A stretch of DNA of 13,018 bases, from the NCBI GenBank assembly GCA_905234575.1, contig CAJOIG010000044.1:1-13018 (forward strand), in the 5' to 3' direction. Numbering within the stretch: position 1 is the first letter of the stretch; each line of letters starts with the position of its first letter. The position numbers and the translations under genes were made by a program. The DNA comes from an uncultured Oscillospiraceae bacterium. Lineage in GTDB: Bacteria; Bacillota; Clostridia; Oscillospirales; Oscillospiraceae. This document shows positions 5,476-13,018 of this stretch, piece after piece. Below the pieces are notes generated by a model. That model made no database searches and was not told where the DNA came from. It saw only the letters and a program-made list of their open reading frames with translations.

Positions 5476-5766
5476 ATGGACAAGAAGACCGCCGCACTGG
5501 AATACAAGGGCTACCCCCTGCGCCGGAAGGACAACCTCATCTACTTCGGCAGCATGGCGGACAAATATATCATCATGCTCCAGATCCTGGACACCAAGAA
5601 GATCAAGGATCTCGACGTAGCGACGAAGGTCTCCGTGCAGCTCCAGCTCACGGACCCCGATCTGAAGAGCCGCGACCGCGTGGTGAAGAAGAGCGAAAAG
5701 GACAGCCTGTACGCCGCGATGGACGTGGCGTCCGTATGGCTGGACCGGGCGCTGGCAAACCGCTGA
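5476..5766 (+). CDS. Conserved-looking 96-aa cytoplasmic protein of unknown function
   Basis: The start at 5476 lies 10 nt after AAGGAGG; the ATG at 5467 is too close to that site. The product is soluble, with no signal peptide or membrane helix, and rich in Lys and Asp. It reads as a compact domain: a probable beta-rich N-terminal half (YKGYPLRRKDNLIYFG, KYIIMLQIL) and a helical end (YAAMDVASVWLDRAL). I do not recognise a named family, although the sequence looks like a small conserved protein of clostridial genomes. It is first in a two-gene unit: its stop is 1 base from the hydrolase start, which has no clear site of its own, so the hydrolase probably depends on its translation. A role linked to wall turnover is possible from context only. 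Confidence 0.82.
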   Translation: MDKKTAALEYKGYPLRRKDNLIYFGSMADKYIIMLQILDTKKIKDLDVATKVSVQLQLTDPDLKSRDRVVKKSEKDSLYAAMDVASVWLDRALANR

Positions 5767-5767
5767 T

Positions 5768-7129
5768 ATGGACCGCTTCGAACGTACTCTGCGGCTTTCC
5801 GCCGTTCTTGTCGTCCTCCTCTTCCTCCTCATCGCGAGCAGCGCCACCCCCGCCCGCGCGGACAGCGACGGCGCCGCCACCGTCACCGCCTCGGCGCTGA
5901 ACCTGCGGGCCGAGCCCTCCACCTCCGCGAGCATCGTCTCCTGCCTGCCCCGCGGCACCGTCGTGGTGGTCCACGGCACGGAAAACGGCTGGAGCGAGGT
6001 CTCCTATAACGGCTCCCACGGTTACATGAGCGCCGAATACCTCAGCTACTCCGACGACGCCGAAGGTTCCTTCGGCGTCGGTACTGTCACGGGCAACGCC
6101 GTGAACCTGCGCTCCGGCGCGGGCACCTCCTATGACATCCTGGGCAGCCGGGACAAGGGCGACACCCTCACCGTCACCGGCGTATCCGGGGACTGGTACC
6201 GCGTCGACCTGAACGGCTCCAGCGCCTACATACGCAGCGATTACCTCTCCCTGGGCGGGACAAGCTCGTCCTCCGGCTCCTCCTCGAGTTCCGGCGGCAG
6301 CTCCTCCGTGAAGGACGCCTCCGGCGAGGGCAGCATCAACGCCTACAGCGTCCGGCTGCGTTCCGGCCCCAGCACCTCCTACGACATCCTCGGCACCTAC
6401 AGCGTCGGCACGACGATGACCGTCACCGGCGACGCCGGGGACTGGTACCGCGTGAGCTACAACGGCACGGAGGGTTATGTCTACAAGACCTACCTCACCG
6501 TCGGCGGCTCCGGCAGCGACAGCAGCTCCGGCAGCTCCGTCTCCTCCATGGACGACATCGACGCCACGGTCATCAGCGCCGTGCACTTCCGCTCCGGCCC
6601 GGACACCTCCTACGCGAGCCAGGCCGTCCTGAGCTCCGGCACCTCCGTCACCATCACCGGCGAGACCGAGAAATGGTACCGCGTGCGGTATGACGGCAGC
6701 GAGGGCTACATCTTCAAGACCTATCTGACCACCGGGTCCTACAGCGCGGGCTCCTCCACCGAGGGCGAGCGCGTCGTCTCGAAGGCGAAGGAATACCTGG
6801 GCGTGCCCTACGTCTACGGCGGGACGAGCCCCTCCGGCTTCGACTGCTCCGGCTTCGTGTACTACGTCTTCCGCCAGTGCGGCTACTCCGTGACCCGCAC
6901 CGCCACCACCCAGAACGGCGACGGCTACCAGGTCTCCCGCGGCGAGCTGCAGCCGGGCGACATCATCATCTTCTACAACAGCGCGAAGAGCGGCATCGGC
7001 CACTCCGGCATCTACATCGGCGGCGGCGAGTTCATCCACGCCTCCTCCGGCGGCGGAAGGGTCATGATCTCGAGCCTGTCCCAGACCTATTACGACACAC
7101 GCTTCTACAGCGCTCGCCGGGTTCTGTGA
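5768..7129 (+). CDS. Secreted peptidoglycan hydrolase: four SH3b domains plus NlpC/P60 endopeptidase
   Basis: The 453-aa product should be exported and cut stem peptides in the wall, typically as a gamma-D-Glu-diamino-acid endopeptidase. Residues 1-31 are a signal peptide (cleavage after ARA). Four SH3b domains follow at about 36-92, 104-162, 188-244 and 264-321, each with an LR(S/A)(G/E)P-like start and a YI/YV..YL end; they probably bind the wall. Ser/Gly-rich linkers follow the second and third. The NlpC/P60 domain (about 333-453) has the catalytic Cys in FDCSGFV (C360), His in GHSGIYIG (H412) and a third polar residue, probably H424 in FIHASS. The domain is complete. It begins one base after the preceding gene and is followed by a strong terminator. 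Confidence 0.94.
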   Translation: MDRFERTLRLSAVLVVLLFLLIASSATPARADSDGAATVTASALNLRAEPSTSASIVSCLPRGTVVVVHGTENGWSEVSYNGSHGYMSAEYLSYSDDAEGSFGVGTVTGNAVNLRSGAGTSYDILGSRDKGDTLTVTGVSGDWYRVDLNGSSAYIRSDYLSLGGTSSSSGSSSSSGGSSSVKDASGEGSINAYSVRLRSGPSTSYDILGTYSVGTTMTVTGDAGDWYRVSYNGTEGYVYKTYLTVGGSGSDSSSGSSVSSMDDIDATVISAVHFRSGPDTSYASQAVLSSGTSVTITGETEKWYRVRYDGSEGYIFKTYLTTGSYSAGSSTEGERVVSKAKEYLGVPYVYGGTSPSGFDCSGFVYYVFRQCGYSVTRTATTQNGDGYQVSRGELQPGDIIIFYNSAKSGIGHSGIYIGGGEFIHASSGGGRVMISSLSQTYYDTRFYSARRVL

Positions 7130-7151
7130 CGCCTTGCCAAGCATACGAAAG

Positions 7152-7183
7152 CCCCCTTTGGAGAGCACTCCAAAGGGGGTTTT
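7152..7183 (+). terminator. Intrinsic terminator of the NlpC/P60 unit
   Basis: A perfect 12-bp stem (7152-7163 with 7168-7179, CCCCCTTTGGAG and its complement) with loop AGCA is followed by TTTTGCCTTTT. On the minus strand the stem is followed only by CTTTCG, so it is weak for the converging upp transcript. Confidence 0.9.
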
Positions 7184-7202
7184 GCCTTTTGTAAGCCGCG
7201 GA

Positions 7203-7303
7203 TAAATCGTCTCAGACGAGGCGCGGGACACGGCGGACAAGGAGCATACTTTGTGTATGTGACGCCGTCCGCCGTGACGCGCAACGAAGTATGAGGCGAT
7301 TTA
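7203..7303. repeat. Roughly 100-nt imperfect inverted repeat between converging operons
   Basis: Nested complementary blocks share one centre: TAAATCG (7203-7209) with CGATTTA (7297-7303), CTCA with TGAG (7211-7214, 7292-7295), GCGC with GCGC (7221-7224, 7279-7282), a perfect 10-bp CACGGCGGAC with GTCCGCCGTG (7229-7238, 7267-7276), and CATAC with GTATG (7245-7249, 7255-7259). Just outside, ACGCCTTGC (7129-7137) and GCAAGGCGT (7304-7312) form a further 9-bp pair that also encloses the terminator. It may be a small non-coding mobile repeat (MITE-like) or the structured 3' end of the upp transcript. Confidence 0.65.
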
Positions 7304-7313
7304 GCAAGGCGTG

Positions 7314-7943
7314 TTACTTCGTTCCGAAGATGCGGTCGCCGGCATCTCCGAGTCCGGGGACGATATAGCCGTGTTCGTTCAGGTGATCGTCCAGCGCGGC
7401 GGCGAAGATGTCCACGTCCGGGTGGGCCTCCTGCATGGCCTGCACGCCCTCGGGCGCGGCGATGATGCACATGAGCTTGATGTTCCGGACGCCCTCGTCC
7501 TTCAAAAACTGCGCCGCCGCCACGGAGCTGCCGCCGGTGGCGAGCATGGGATCGACGATGATGACGTCCCGCTCGGTGATGTCGGGGGGCATCTTGAAGT
7601 AGTACTTCACGGGCTCCAGGGTCTCCGGGTCGCGGAACAGGCCGATGTGGCCGACCTTGACGTTCGGCATCATGGCGACCATGCCGTCCACCATGCCGAG
7701 GCCGGCGCGCAGGATGGGCACCACGGCGAGCTTCTTGCCCGCGATGCGGCGGCACTTCGCCACGTCCACCGGGGTCTTGACGTCCACCTCCTCGAGGGGG
7801 AGGTCCCGGGTCGCCTCGTAGCACATGAGCTGGGCGATCTCACCGACGAGCTCGCGGAACTCCTTGACGGAGGTCTTCTCGTCCCGGAGGATGGAGAGCT
7901 TGTGCTGGATCAGGGGGTGATCGAAAACCATGACTTTGCTCAT
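7314..7943 (-). CDS. upp: Uracil phosphoribosyltransferase
   Basis: It converts uracil and PRPP to UMP and pyrophosphate in pyrimidine salvage, in the cytoplasm. The 209-aa length is normal. The PRPP-binding loop is VIIVDPMLATGGS (127-139); ILRAGLGM (77-84) and the C-terminal uracil-binding GYIVPGLGDAGDRIFGT (193-209) are intact. ATG 7943 has AAAGGAG 8 nt upstream. It is last in the minus-strand operon, 33 nt after tsaB, with no convincing promoter between them, so read-through is likely. The imperfect inverted repeat begins 10 nt past its stop. Confidence 0.96.
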   Translation of the reverse strand: MSKVMVFDHPLIQHKLSILRDEKTSVKEFRELVGEIAQLMCYEATRDLPLEEVDVKTPVDVAKCRRIAGKKLAVVPILRAGLGMVDGMVAMMPNVKVGHIGLFRDPETLEPVKYYFKMPPDITERDVIIVDPMLATGGSSVAAAQFLKDEGVRNIKLMCIIAAPEGVQAMQEAHPDVDIFAAALDDHLNEHGYIVPGLGDAGDRIFGTK

Positions 7944-7976
7944 ATCTGTTTCTCCTTTGTGTGAGAATATTTCGCG

Positions 7977-8669
7977 TTATTTCCCGAGCTTGGCCTGGCG
8001 CTCCCGCTCGGCCTGGGACAGCCGCAGATACACCGGCAGCAGCTCCGCCGCCGGCCGCGGCTCCCGCCCCAGCGCCGCAAGACCCACGCCCCGGGCGTTC
8101 TGCACCCGCAGAGGCTCCGGCGCCAGGTGAAGGACGAGTCCGTCCCCCCGGAGGGTATTATAGCACAGTTCCGCGCCGTCGCCTAGTAGGACCCACGGTT
8201 TTTTTGCCGCCCGCAGCTCCGCCCCCAGGTCGGCAAGGGAAATGGCCCGGTCCTCCGTAAGGCGGACGGGCTTTCCGTTCTCCACGGTGAACAGGGCGTT
8301 GTACACCTGGTTTCGCCGGGCGTCCATGACGCAGCAGAGCATGCTCCCCTCCATATCCGGGCCGCCAAAGGCCATGGCCTCCAGGGTGGACACGCCGACG
8401 GCCGGGATGTCCAGCGCCCAGCAGAGGCCCTTCGCCTCCGCCATGCCGATCCGCAGCCCGGTGAAGGACCCCGGCCCGTGGGCCACGGCGACAACGTCCA
8501 GCTCCTTCACGGAGCGGTCCAGGTTTTTGAGAAGACCCTCCGCCATGGGCAGCAGCGTGCGGCTGTGGGTCAGGCCGCTGTTCTCCACGGCGACACCTAA
8601 CAGCTTCTCTCCCTCGAACACCGCGGCGCTCGCGGCCTTCGCGGAGCTTTCCAAAGCCAGCATCAGCAT
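7977..8669 (-). CDS. tsaB: tRNA t6A37 synthesis protein TsaB
   Basis: TsaB is the inactive ASKHA-fold paralogue that dimerises with TsaD and is needed for N6-threonylcarbamoyl transfer to A37 of ANN-decoding tRNAs. The 230-aa product starts MLMLALESSA and has the family motif GPGSFTGLRIG (65-75) preceded by His64; it lacks the HxxxH metal site of TsaD, as expected. The start at 8669 has GGAGG 9 nt upstream; a second in-frame ATG at 8663 would remove two residues. It overlaps the end of tsaE by 7 bp. tsaB, tsaD and tsaE are consecutive here, so all t6A-complex partners except TsaC (which makes the threonylcarbamoyl-AMP donor) are made together. Confidence 0.95.
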   Translation of the reverse strand: MLMLALESSAKAASAAVFEGEKLLGVAVENSGLTHSRTLLPMAEGLLKNLDRSVKELDVVAVAHGPGSFTGLRIGMAEAKGLCWALDIPAVGVSTLEAMAFGGPDMEGSMLCCVMDARRNQVYNALFTVENGKPVRLTEDRAISLADLGAELRAAKKPWVLLGDGAELCYNTLRGDGLVLHLAPEPLRVQNARGVGLAALGREPRPAAELLPVYLRLSQAERERQAKLGK

Positions 8670-9097
8670 CGGTCCGGTCCTCCCTCCACCGTGATCTCCC
8701 GGGCGGTATCGCCCAGCTTACGGAAGGTGACGACGATCTCGTCCCCCTCAAAGGCGTCCTCGACGTTCTCGCTCCACTCCACGGCGCAGACGCCGTTCCG
8801 GCCGAGGTAGTCCTCCCAGCCGATGTCGTAGAGCTCGTCCGCGCTGCCGAGGCGGTACATGTCGAAATGGAACAGGCTCCGGGGGCCCAGGTATTCGTTC
8901 ACGATGGTGAAGGTCGGGCTCGACACCGGCGCGGCGATGCCCATGCCCCGGGCCATGCCCCGGACGAAGGCGGTCTTGCCGCTGCCAAGCTCCCCGTAGA
9001 ACGCCACGACGCTGCCGTCCGGGAGGTCCCGGGCGATGCGGGCGCCGAGGTCCTCCGTTTCGGCCTCGGAATGTGTTATGTAAACCATTTGCTCCAT
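8663..9097 (-). CDS. tsaE: tRNA t6A37 synthesis ATPase TsaE
   Basis: TsaE is a P-loop ATPase that binds the TsaB-TsaD dimer and supports turnover of t6A synthesis. The 144-aa product has Walker A GELGSGKT (35-42), SPTFTIVNEY (60-69), HFDMYRL (77-83) and EWSEN (107-111), all in family order. The start at 9097 is preferred because GGAG lies 8 nt upstream, inside the end of tsaD; MVYITHSE at 9088 is an alternative three codons later. The frame is open far upstream, but that part overlaps tsaD. Gap to tsaD 2 bp, overlap with tsaB 7 bp. Confidence 0.94.
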   Translation of the reverse strand: MEQMVYITHSEAETEDLGARIARDLPDGSVVAFYGELGSGKTAFVRGMARGMGIAAPVSSPTFTIVNEYLGPRSLFHFDMYRLGSADELYDIGWEDYLGRNGVCAVEWSENVEDAFEGDEIVVTFRKLGDTAREITVEGGPDRC

Positions 9098-9099
9098 TT

Positions 9100-10104
9100 T
9101 CACAGCTCCATGGTGGCGTAGGCGTTGAGGCTGCTGTCGGCGGTGTGCCCGGCGAGGAATTCGTAATACCCCTGGGCGCCGATCATGGCGGCGTTGTCCC
9201 CGCAAAGGCGCAGGGGCGGGACGTACAGCGCCACGCCCGCCTTCCGGCAGGCGGCCTCGAAGTCCGCGCGGATGCGGGAGTTTGCCGCCACGCCGCCCGC
9301 CACGGCGAGTTTGTCGTACCCGAGCTCCTGCGCCGCCGCCATGGTCCGGCCGACGAGGGACTCGGACACCGCGCGGCACAGACTCGCAGCGAGGCCGGGC
9401 TTGTCGAGCGCCTGACTCATCTGCTCCGCGTGGTGGGCGATGTTGATGACCGCCGTTTTGAGGCCGGAAAAGCTCATGTCGTAAGGGTTCTCCCCGCTGA
9501 CATACGGGCGGGGCAGCTCATAGCGCGTGTCGTCGCCCTGCTTCGCGAGGTCGTCGATGGGCTTGCCGCCGGGATAGCCCAGGCCCAGCACGCGCGCGGA
9601 TTTGTCGAAGCACTCCCCCGCCGCGTCGTCCCGCGTCCGTCCCAGCACGCGCAGGTCCGTATAGTCCCGCACGTCCACGAGCATGGTGTTCCCACCGGAG
9701 ATGGCAAGGCAGAGAAACGGCGGCGTCAGGTCCGGATAGGCGAGGTAATTCGCCGCGATGTGGCCGCGGATGTGGTGCACCGGGATGAGGGGCACGCCCA
9801 GGGCCAGGGCCGCGCTTTTCGCGAAGTTCACGCCCACGAGCACCGCGCCGATGAGGCCCGGCGCGTAGGTGCAGGCCACGGCGTCGATGTCCCCGCGGCC
9901 CACGCCCGCGGCGTCGAGCGCCCGGTCCGCCAGCAGGGAGATGACCTCCAGGTGGCTGCGGGCGGCGATCTCCGGCACCACGCCGCCGTACACGGCGTGC
10001 AGGTCCGCCTGGGAGAAGATCTGGTCCGTAAGGACCCTCCGTCCGTCCTCGACGAGCGCGACGGCGGTCTCGTCGCAGGAGGATTCGATGGCAAGTATCA
10101 GCAT
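9100..10104 (-). CDS. tsaD: tRNA N6-adenosine threonylcarbamoyltransferase TsaD
   Basis: TsaD (Kae1/YgjD family) transfers the threonylcarbamoyl group from its AMP donor to A37 of tRNAs. The 334-aa product starts MLILAIESSCDETAVAL, the typical ASKHA opening. The metal site is HHIRGHIA (H111 and H115 of HxxxH) with D303 in CGDNAAMIG; AISGGNT (134-140) and SFSGLKTAV (211-219) are also family signatures. Length is normal. It starts one base after rimI, with no strong site of its own, so coupling is likely. It is sometimes annotated as a glycoprotease (gcp), an outdated name. Confidence 0.97.
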   Translation of the reverse strand: MLILAIESSCDETAVALVEDGRRVLTDQIFSQADLHAVYGGVVPEIAARSHLEVISLLADRALDAAGVGRGDIDAVACTYAPGLIGAVLVGVNFAKSAALALGVPLIPVHHIRGHIAANYLAYPDLTPPFLCLAISGGNTMLVDVRDYTDLRVLGRTRDDAAGECFDKSARVLGLGYPGGKPIDDLAKQGDDTRYELPRPYVSGENPYDMSFSGLKTAVINIAHHAEQMSQALDKPGLAASLCRAVSESLVGRTMAAAQELGYDKLAVAGGVAANSRIRADFEAACRKAGVALYVPPLRLCGDNAAMIGAQGYYEFLAGHTADSSLNAYATMEL

Positions 10105-10105
10105 T

Positions 10106-10534
10106 TCAAAGCACCAGCGTCATCAAGATGGCGTCCTCTCTGGGTTTTTCATAATAGCCGCGGCGGCGCCCCACCGGGACAAAGCCGTGCTTCTCGTAGA
10201 GCCGGAGCGCCGGGTCGTTCGACGCCCGGACCTCCAGCGTGAGAAAGGCGAGATTCTTCTCCCGTGCGCGGCGGATCGCGTCCTCCACGAGGGCGTCCGC
10301 GACGCCCTTCCTGCGGCACAGCGGCGCCACAGCGACGTTATCGACGCTGCCCTCGTCCAGCACGGAGGAAAGGACAAGATAACCGAGCACCGTTCCGTCC
10401 CCGTCCACAGCGACGGTGAAGCGGTCGAGCAGACGCCCCATGAGGTCCTCCGGCCAGGGGTCGTCGGAGAAGCACACGGCCTCCAGCGCCTCGAGCTCCG
10501 GCCGATGCTCCGGGCGGGCGGGCTCAATGCGCAT
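10106..10534 (-). CDS. rimI: GNAT acetyltransferase, RimI type (ribosomal protein S18-alanine N-acetyltransferase)
   Basis: RimI acetylates the N-terminal alanine of ribosomal protein S18. The 142-aa product has the GNAT fold: VDNVAVAP then the acetyl-CoA loop RRKGVADAL (74-82), and EVRASNDPALRLYEKHGF (101-118) with Tyr113, the usual general acid, followed by GRRRGYY. Family identity rests on these motifs and on its place next to tsaD and tsaB, where rimI is often found in Firmicutes. Its start overlaps the end of polA by 11 bp. Substrate is inferred; another GNAT target cannot be excluded from sequence. Confidence 0.9.
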   Translation of the reverse strand: MRIEPARPEHRPELEALEAVCFSDDPWPEDLMGRLLDRFTVAVDGDGTVLGYLVLSSVLDEGSVDNVAVAPLCRRKGVADALVEDAIRRAREKNLAFLTLEVRASNDPALRLYEKHGFVPVGRRRGYYEKPREDAILMTLVL

Positions 10535-13018
10535 CGGCCCAGCTCCTTCCGACGCCGGTATCCGCCGTCAGCGGAACGGAGTAGGACACCGCGCCCTCCA
10601 TCTCCTCCTTCAGGAGCCGCGCCGCCGTTTCCGCCTGCGCCTCGGGGCATTCGACGATGAGCTCGTCGTGGACCTGCAAAAGGAGCTTTGCCTCGGGCAG
10701 CTCCCGCCGGAGCCGGTCGCGCACCCGAATCATGGCGAGCTTCATCACGTCCGCCGCCGTGCCCTGGATGGGCATGTTCCGCGCAACGCGCTCCCCGAAG
10801 GAGCGGACGTTGAAGTTCGACGCCTTCAGCTCCGGCAGCGCCCGGCGGCGGCCGAACAGCGTGGACACATAGCCCTTCTCCTTCCCCTCGGCGATGGCCC
10901 GGGCCATGTACTCCCGGACGCCGTGGTAGGTGGAGAGATACGCGTCGATGTACGCCTGGGCCTCCTTGTTGGAAACGCCGATGTCGTCCGCCAGGGAGAA
11001 GGCGGAGATGCCGTACACGATGCCGAAGTTCACGGCCTTGGCGGCGCTGCGCTGGGCGTGGGTGACCTCGCCCAGCGGCACACGGAAGACCTGGGAGGCG
11101 GTGACGGCGTGGATGTCCTCCCCGGAGAGGAAGGCGTCCCGCATGGCCTCGTCCCCCGAGATGTGGGCGAGGAGCCGCAGCTCGATCTGGCTGTAATCCG
11201 CGTCCACGAGGACGTTCCCGGGCCCCGCCACGAACATCCGGCGGATGCCCGCGCCCAGCTCCCGCCGGACGGGGATGTTCTGCAGGTTCGGCTCCCGGCT
11301 GGACAGCCGTCCCGTGTCCGTGACGGTCATCTGGAAGCTCGTGTGGATGCGTCCGTCCGGGCCGATGGTCTTCAAAAGCCCGTCGGCGTAGGTGCTCTTG
11401 AGCTTCGTCAGCTCCCGGTACTCCAAAATCTCCCCCACAATGGGGTTTTTGCTCCGCAGCTTCTCGAGGATGTCGGCATTGGTGCTCCAGCCGGTCTTGG
11501 TCTTCTTTCCCGCCGGGAGCATCAGCTTCTCGAACAGGACCTCCCCGAGCTGCTTGGGGGAGTTGATGTTGAACTCCCCGCCGGCCCGCTCCCAGATCGA
11601 TTTCTGCAGCGCGTCGATGCGGTCCGTCAGGCTCTGGCCGAAATCGTACAGTGCCTGCCGGTCCACGAGAAAGCCCGCGTGCTCCATCTCCGCGAGCACA
11701 GCGCAGAGCGGCAGCTCGATCTTCTCGAACAGCTCCGTCATGCCGCATTCCGCGAGCTTCGGCCGCAGGATCTCCTCCAGCGCCGCCACCGCCGCAGCTT
11801 TCGTCAGATACTCCGCAGGGCGGCTCGTGTCCTCGTCCAGGAGGGACATCTGCCCGTCCCCCTCCGGCTCCGGCAGGGTGAAGCCGCCGTATTTCGGGCA
11901 GAGGCGCTCGAGGTCATAGGCGCTCGCCGTCGCGTCCAGAAGATAGGCCGCGAGCGCCGAATCAAACACCCAGCCGCCGTTCTGGATCCCACGGTCCAAC
12001 AGACGGCGCTGGAGGTCCTTGATGTTGTGCCCCGCCTTGGGGACGTCGGCGGATGATAGTTTACATAACGCTTTATCATAATCGTCCAAATAGACGCTCT
12101 TATCGAGAATCCAGGCATTTTCTTCGTCCTGGAAGGTGACATAACTCAGGTCATCCTCCGCCCAGACATACGCGGTCCCGCCCAGCGCGGCGAGGGCGGC
12201 GTCCATGCCGGCCGCATCCGTGACGAGGGCGCTCGTGCAGGTCCCCTCGAACACCTTCTCGGGCGCCGCGTCCTCGCCGGGGGCGAGGCCCCATTTCTCG
12301 ATGAAGCGTCCGAAGCCAAGGCGCCTGAAGAGGTCGTACAGCGTCCCGTTCGGCGTGAGGGTCCAGAGAGCGTCCGCCGGGGCAAAATCGATGGGCGCGT
12401 CCCGCCGGATGGTGGCGAGGAGGAAGGACTCCCGGGCGCTGCTTGCCCCCTCCGCGAGCTTTTTCCGCTGGCCGGGCTTGACGGCGGGATCGTCGAGGTT
12501 TTCGTACACCCCGTCCAGGGTCCCGAAGCGGTGCAGCAGGTCCATGGCGGACTTCTCCCCGATACCGGGCACGCCGGGGATATTGTCGGAGCTGTCCCCC
12601 ATGAGGGCCTTCAGGTCGATCATGCGGATGGGGTCGAAGCCGTACTCCGCCCGGAACACAGCGGGATCGTACTCGACGGTCTCGGTCTGCCCCAGCCGGG
12701 TCTTGATGTGGACGACGTGGGTCGCGTCCGTGATGAGCTGGAAGGAGTCCTTGTCCCCGGTGACCAGGCGGCAGGAGACGCCCTCGGCCTCGCAGACGCG
12801 GGCCATGGTGCCGAGGAGGTCATCCGCCTCCCAGCCCGCGAGCTCGTACCGCCGGATGCCCATGGCGTCCAGGACCTCCTTCAGGAGGGGCATCTGGACC
12901 CGCAGCTCCTCGGGCATGGGCTTGCGGGTCGCCTTGTAGGCGGCGCTCAGCTCGTGCCGGAAGGTGGGGGCGTGGACGTCGAAGGTGACGCAGACGCCGT
13001 CGGGCTTCTGCTCGTCCA
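10524..13018 (-). CDS. polA: DNA polymerase I (N-terminus outside the window)
   Basis: The frame is open to the window end; 830 residues are visible and about 40-50 N-terminal residues are missing. The 5'-3' exonuclease domain comes first, with acidic clusters in GWEADDLL, TGDKDSFQL and MGDSSDNIPGVPGIG. The central 3'-5' exonuclease-like domain lacks the metal-binding acids (no DxE in the first motif; Ala where the last Asp is expected), so proofreading is probably lost, as in Bacillus-type enzymes. The polymerase domain has motif A DADYSQIELR (starting at 11204), motif B KAVNFGIVYG (11011-11040) and motif C VHDE (HDE at 10662-10670). It fills gaps and removes RNA primers. It overlaps rimI by 11 bp and is the first visible gene of the operon; the promoter is outside. 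Confidence 0.97.
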   Translation of the reverse strand, partial: DEQKPDGVCVTFDVHAPTFRHELSAAYKATRKPMPEELRVQMPLLKEVLDAMGIRRYELAGWEADDLLGTMARVCEAEGVSCRLVTGDKDSFQLITDATHVVHIKTRLGQTETVEYDPAVFRAEYGFDPIRMIDLKALMGDSSDNIPGVPGIGEKSAMDLLHRFGTLDGVYENLDDPAVKPGQRKKLAEGASSARESFLLATIRRDAPIDFAPADALWTLTPNGTLYDLFRRLGFGRFIEKWGLAPGEDAAPEKVFEGTCTSALVTDAAGMDAALAALGGTAYVWAEDDLSYVTFQDEENAWILDKSVYLDDYDKALCKLSSADVPKAGHNIKDLQRRLLDRGIQNGGWVFDSALAAYLLDATASAYDLERLCPKYGGFTLPEPEGDGQMSLLDEDTSRPAEYLTKAAAVAALEEILRPKLAECGMTELFEKIELPLCAVLAEMEHAGFLVDRQALYDFGQSLTDRIDALQKSIWERAGGEFNINSPKQLGEVLFEKLMLPAGKKTKTGWSTNADILEKLRSKNPIVGEILEYRELTKLKSTYADGLLKTIGPDGRIHTSFQMTVTDTGRLSSREPNLQNIPVRRELGAGIRRMFVAGPGNVLVDADYSQIELRLLAHISGDEAMRDAFLSGEDIHAVTASQVFRVPLGEVTHAQRSAAKAVNFGIVYGISAFSLADDIGVSNKEAQAYIDAYLSTYHGVREYMARAIAEGKEKGYVSTLFGRRRALPELKASNFNVRSFGERVARNMPIQGTAADVMKLAMIRVRDRLRRELPEAKLLLQVHDELIVECPEAQAETAARLLKEEMEGAVSYSVPLTADTGVGRSWADAH

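Overview
The window joins two kinds of DNA. Positions 1 to about 2,700 are relatively A+T-rich, hold short genes (mostly on the minus strand) and look like part of an integrated single-stranded-DNA replicon, most likely a filamentous-phage (inovirus-like) prophage. From about 2,780 to the end the DNA is G+C-rich chromosomal sequence with housekeeping genes. Strong AGGAGG-type ribosome binding sites, consensus sigma-A promoters, a PBP1A with a Pro/Thr tail, SH3b-NlpC/P60 hydrolases and a polA-rimI-tsaD-tsaE-tsaB-upp gene order point to a high-G+C member of the Clostridia (Oscillospiraceae-like). That placement is an inference.

Element (minus strand, in transcription order): a 57-aa charged protein; an 87-aa protein resembling a small ssDNA-binding protein; a terminator hairpin; a CCCCCC/GGGGGG dyad with CTAACA in its loop, resembling the nick site of MobT/Rep_trans enzymes; a 323-aa Rep_trans-type initiator; a signal-peptide-bearing acidic protein with a C-terminal membrane anchor; an 88-nt tRNA-like sequence with an abnormal anticodon arm; a 58-aa hydrophobic protein resembling a major coat protein; and a terminator shared with a converging plus-strand gene cut by the window edge. 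No Zot-type assembly ATPase or integrase is visible, so the phage assignment rests on gene sizes, order and the replication module.

Cell-wall block (plus strand): a bifunctional class A penicillin-binding protein with its own promoter and terminator, then a two-gene unit (a 96-aa protein of unknown function and a secreted hydrolase with four SH3b domains and an NlpC/P60 domain). The second promoter is TTGACA-17-TACAAT. A sequence matching the WalR consensus (TGTWAH-N5-TGTWAH) overlaps its -10 and start region, suggesting control by the WalRK cell-wall system.

Minus-strand housekeeping operon, converging on the cell-wall block: polA (N-terminus outside the window), rimI, tsaD, tsaE, tsaB and upp, with overlaps or gaps of a few bases except the 33-bp gap before upp. 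TsaB, TsaD and TsaE act together in tRNA t6A37 synthesis. A roughly 100-nt imperfect inverted repeat and a strong terminator lie where the two blocks meet.
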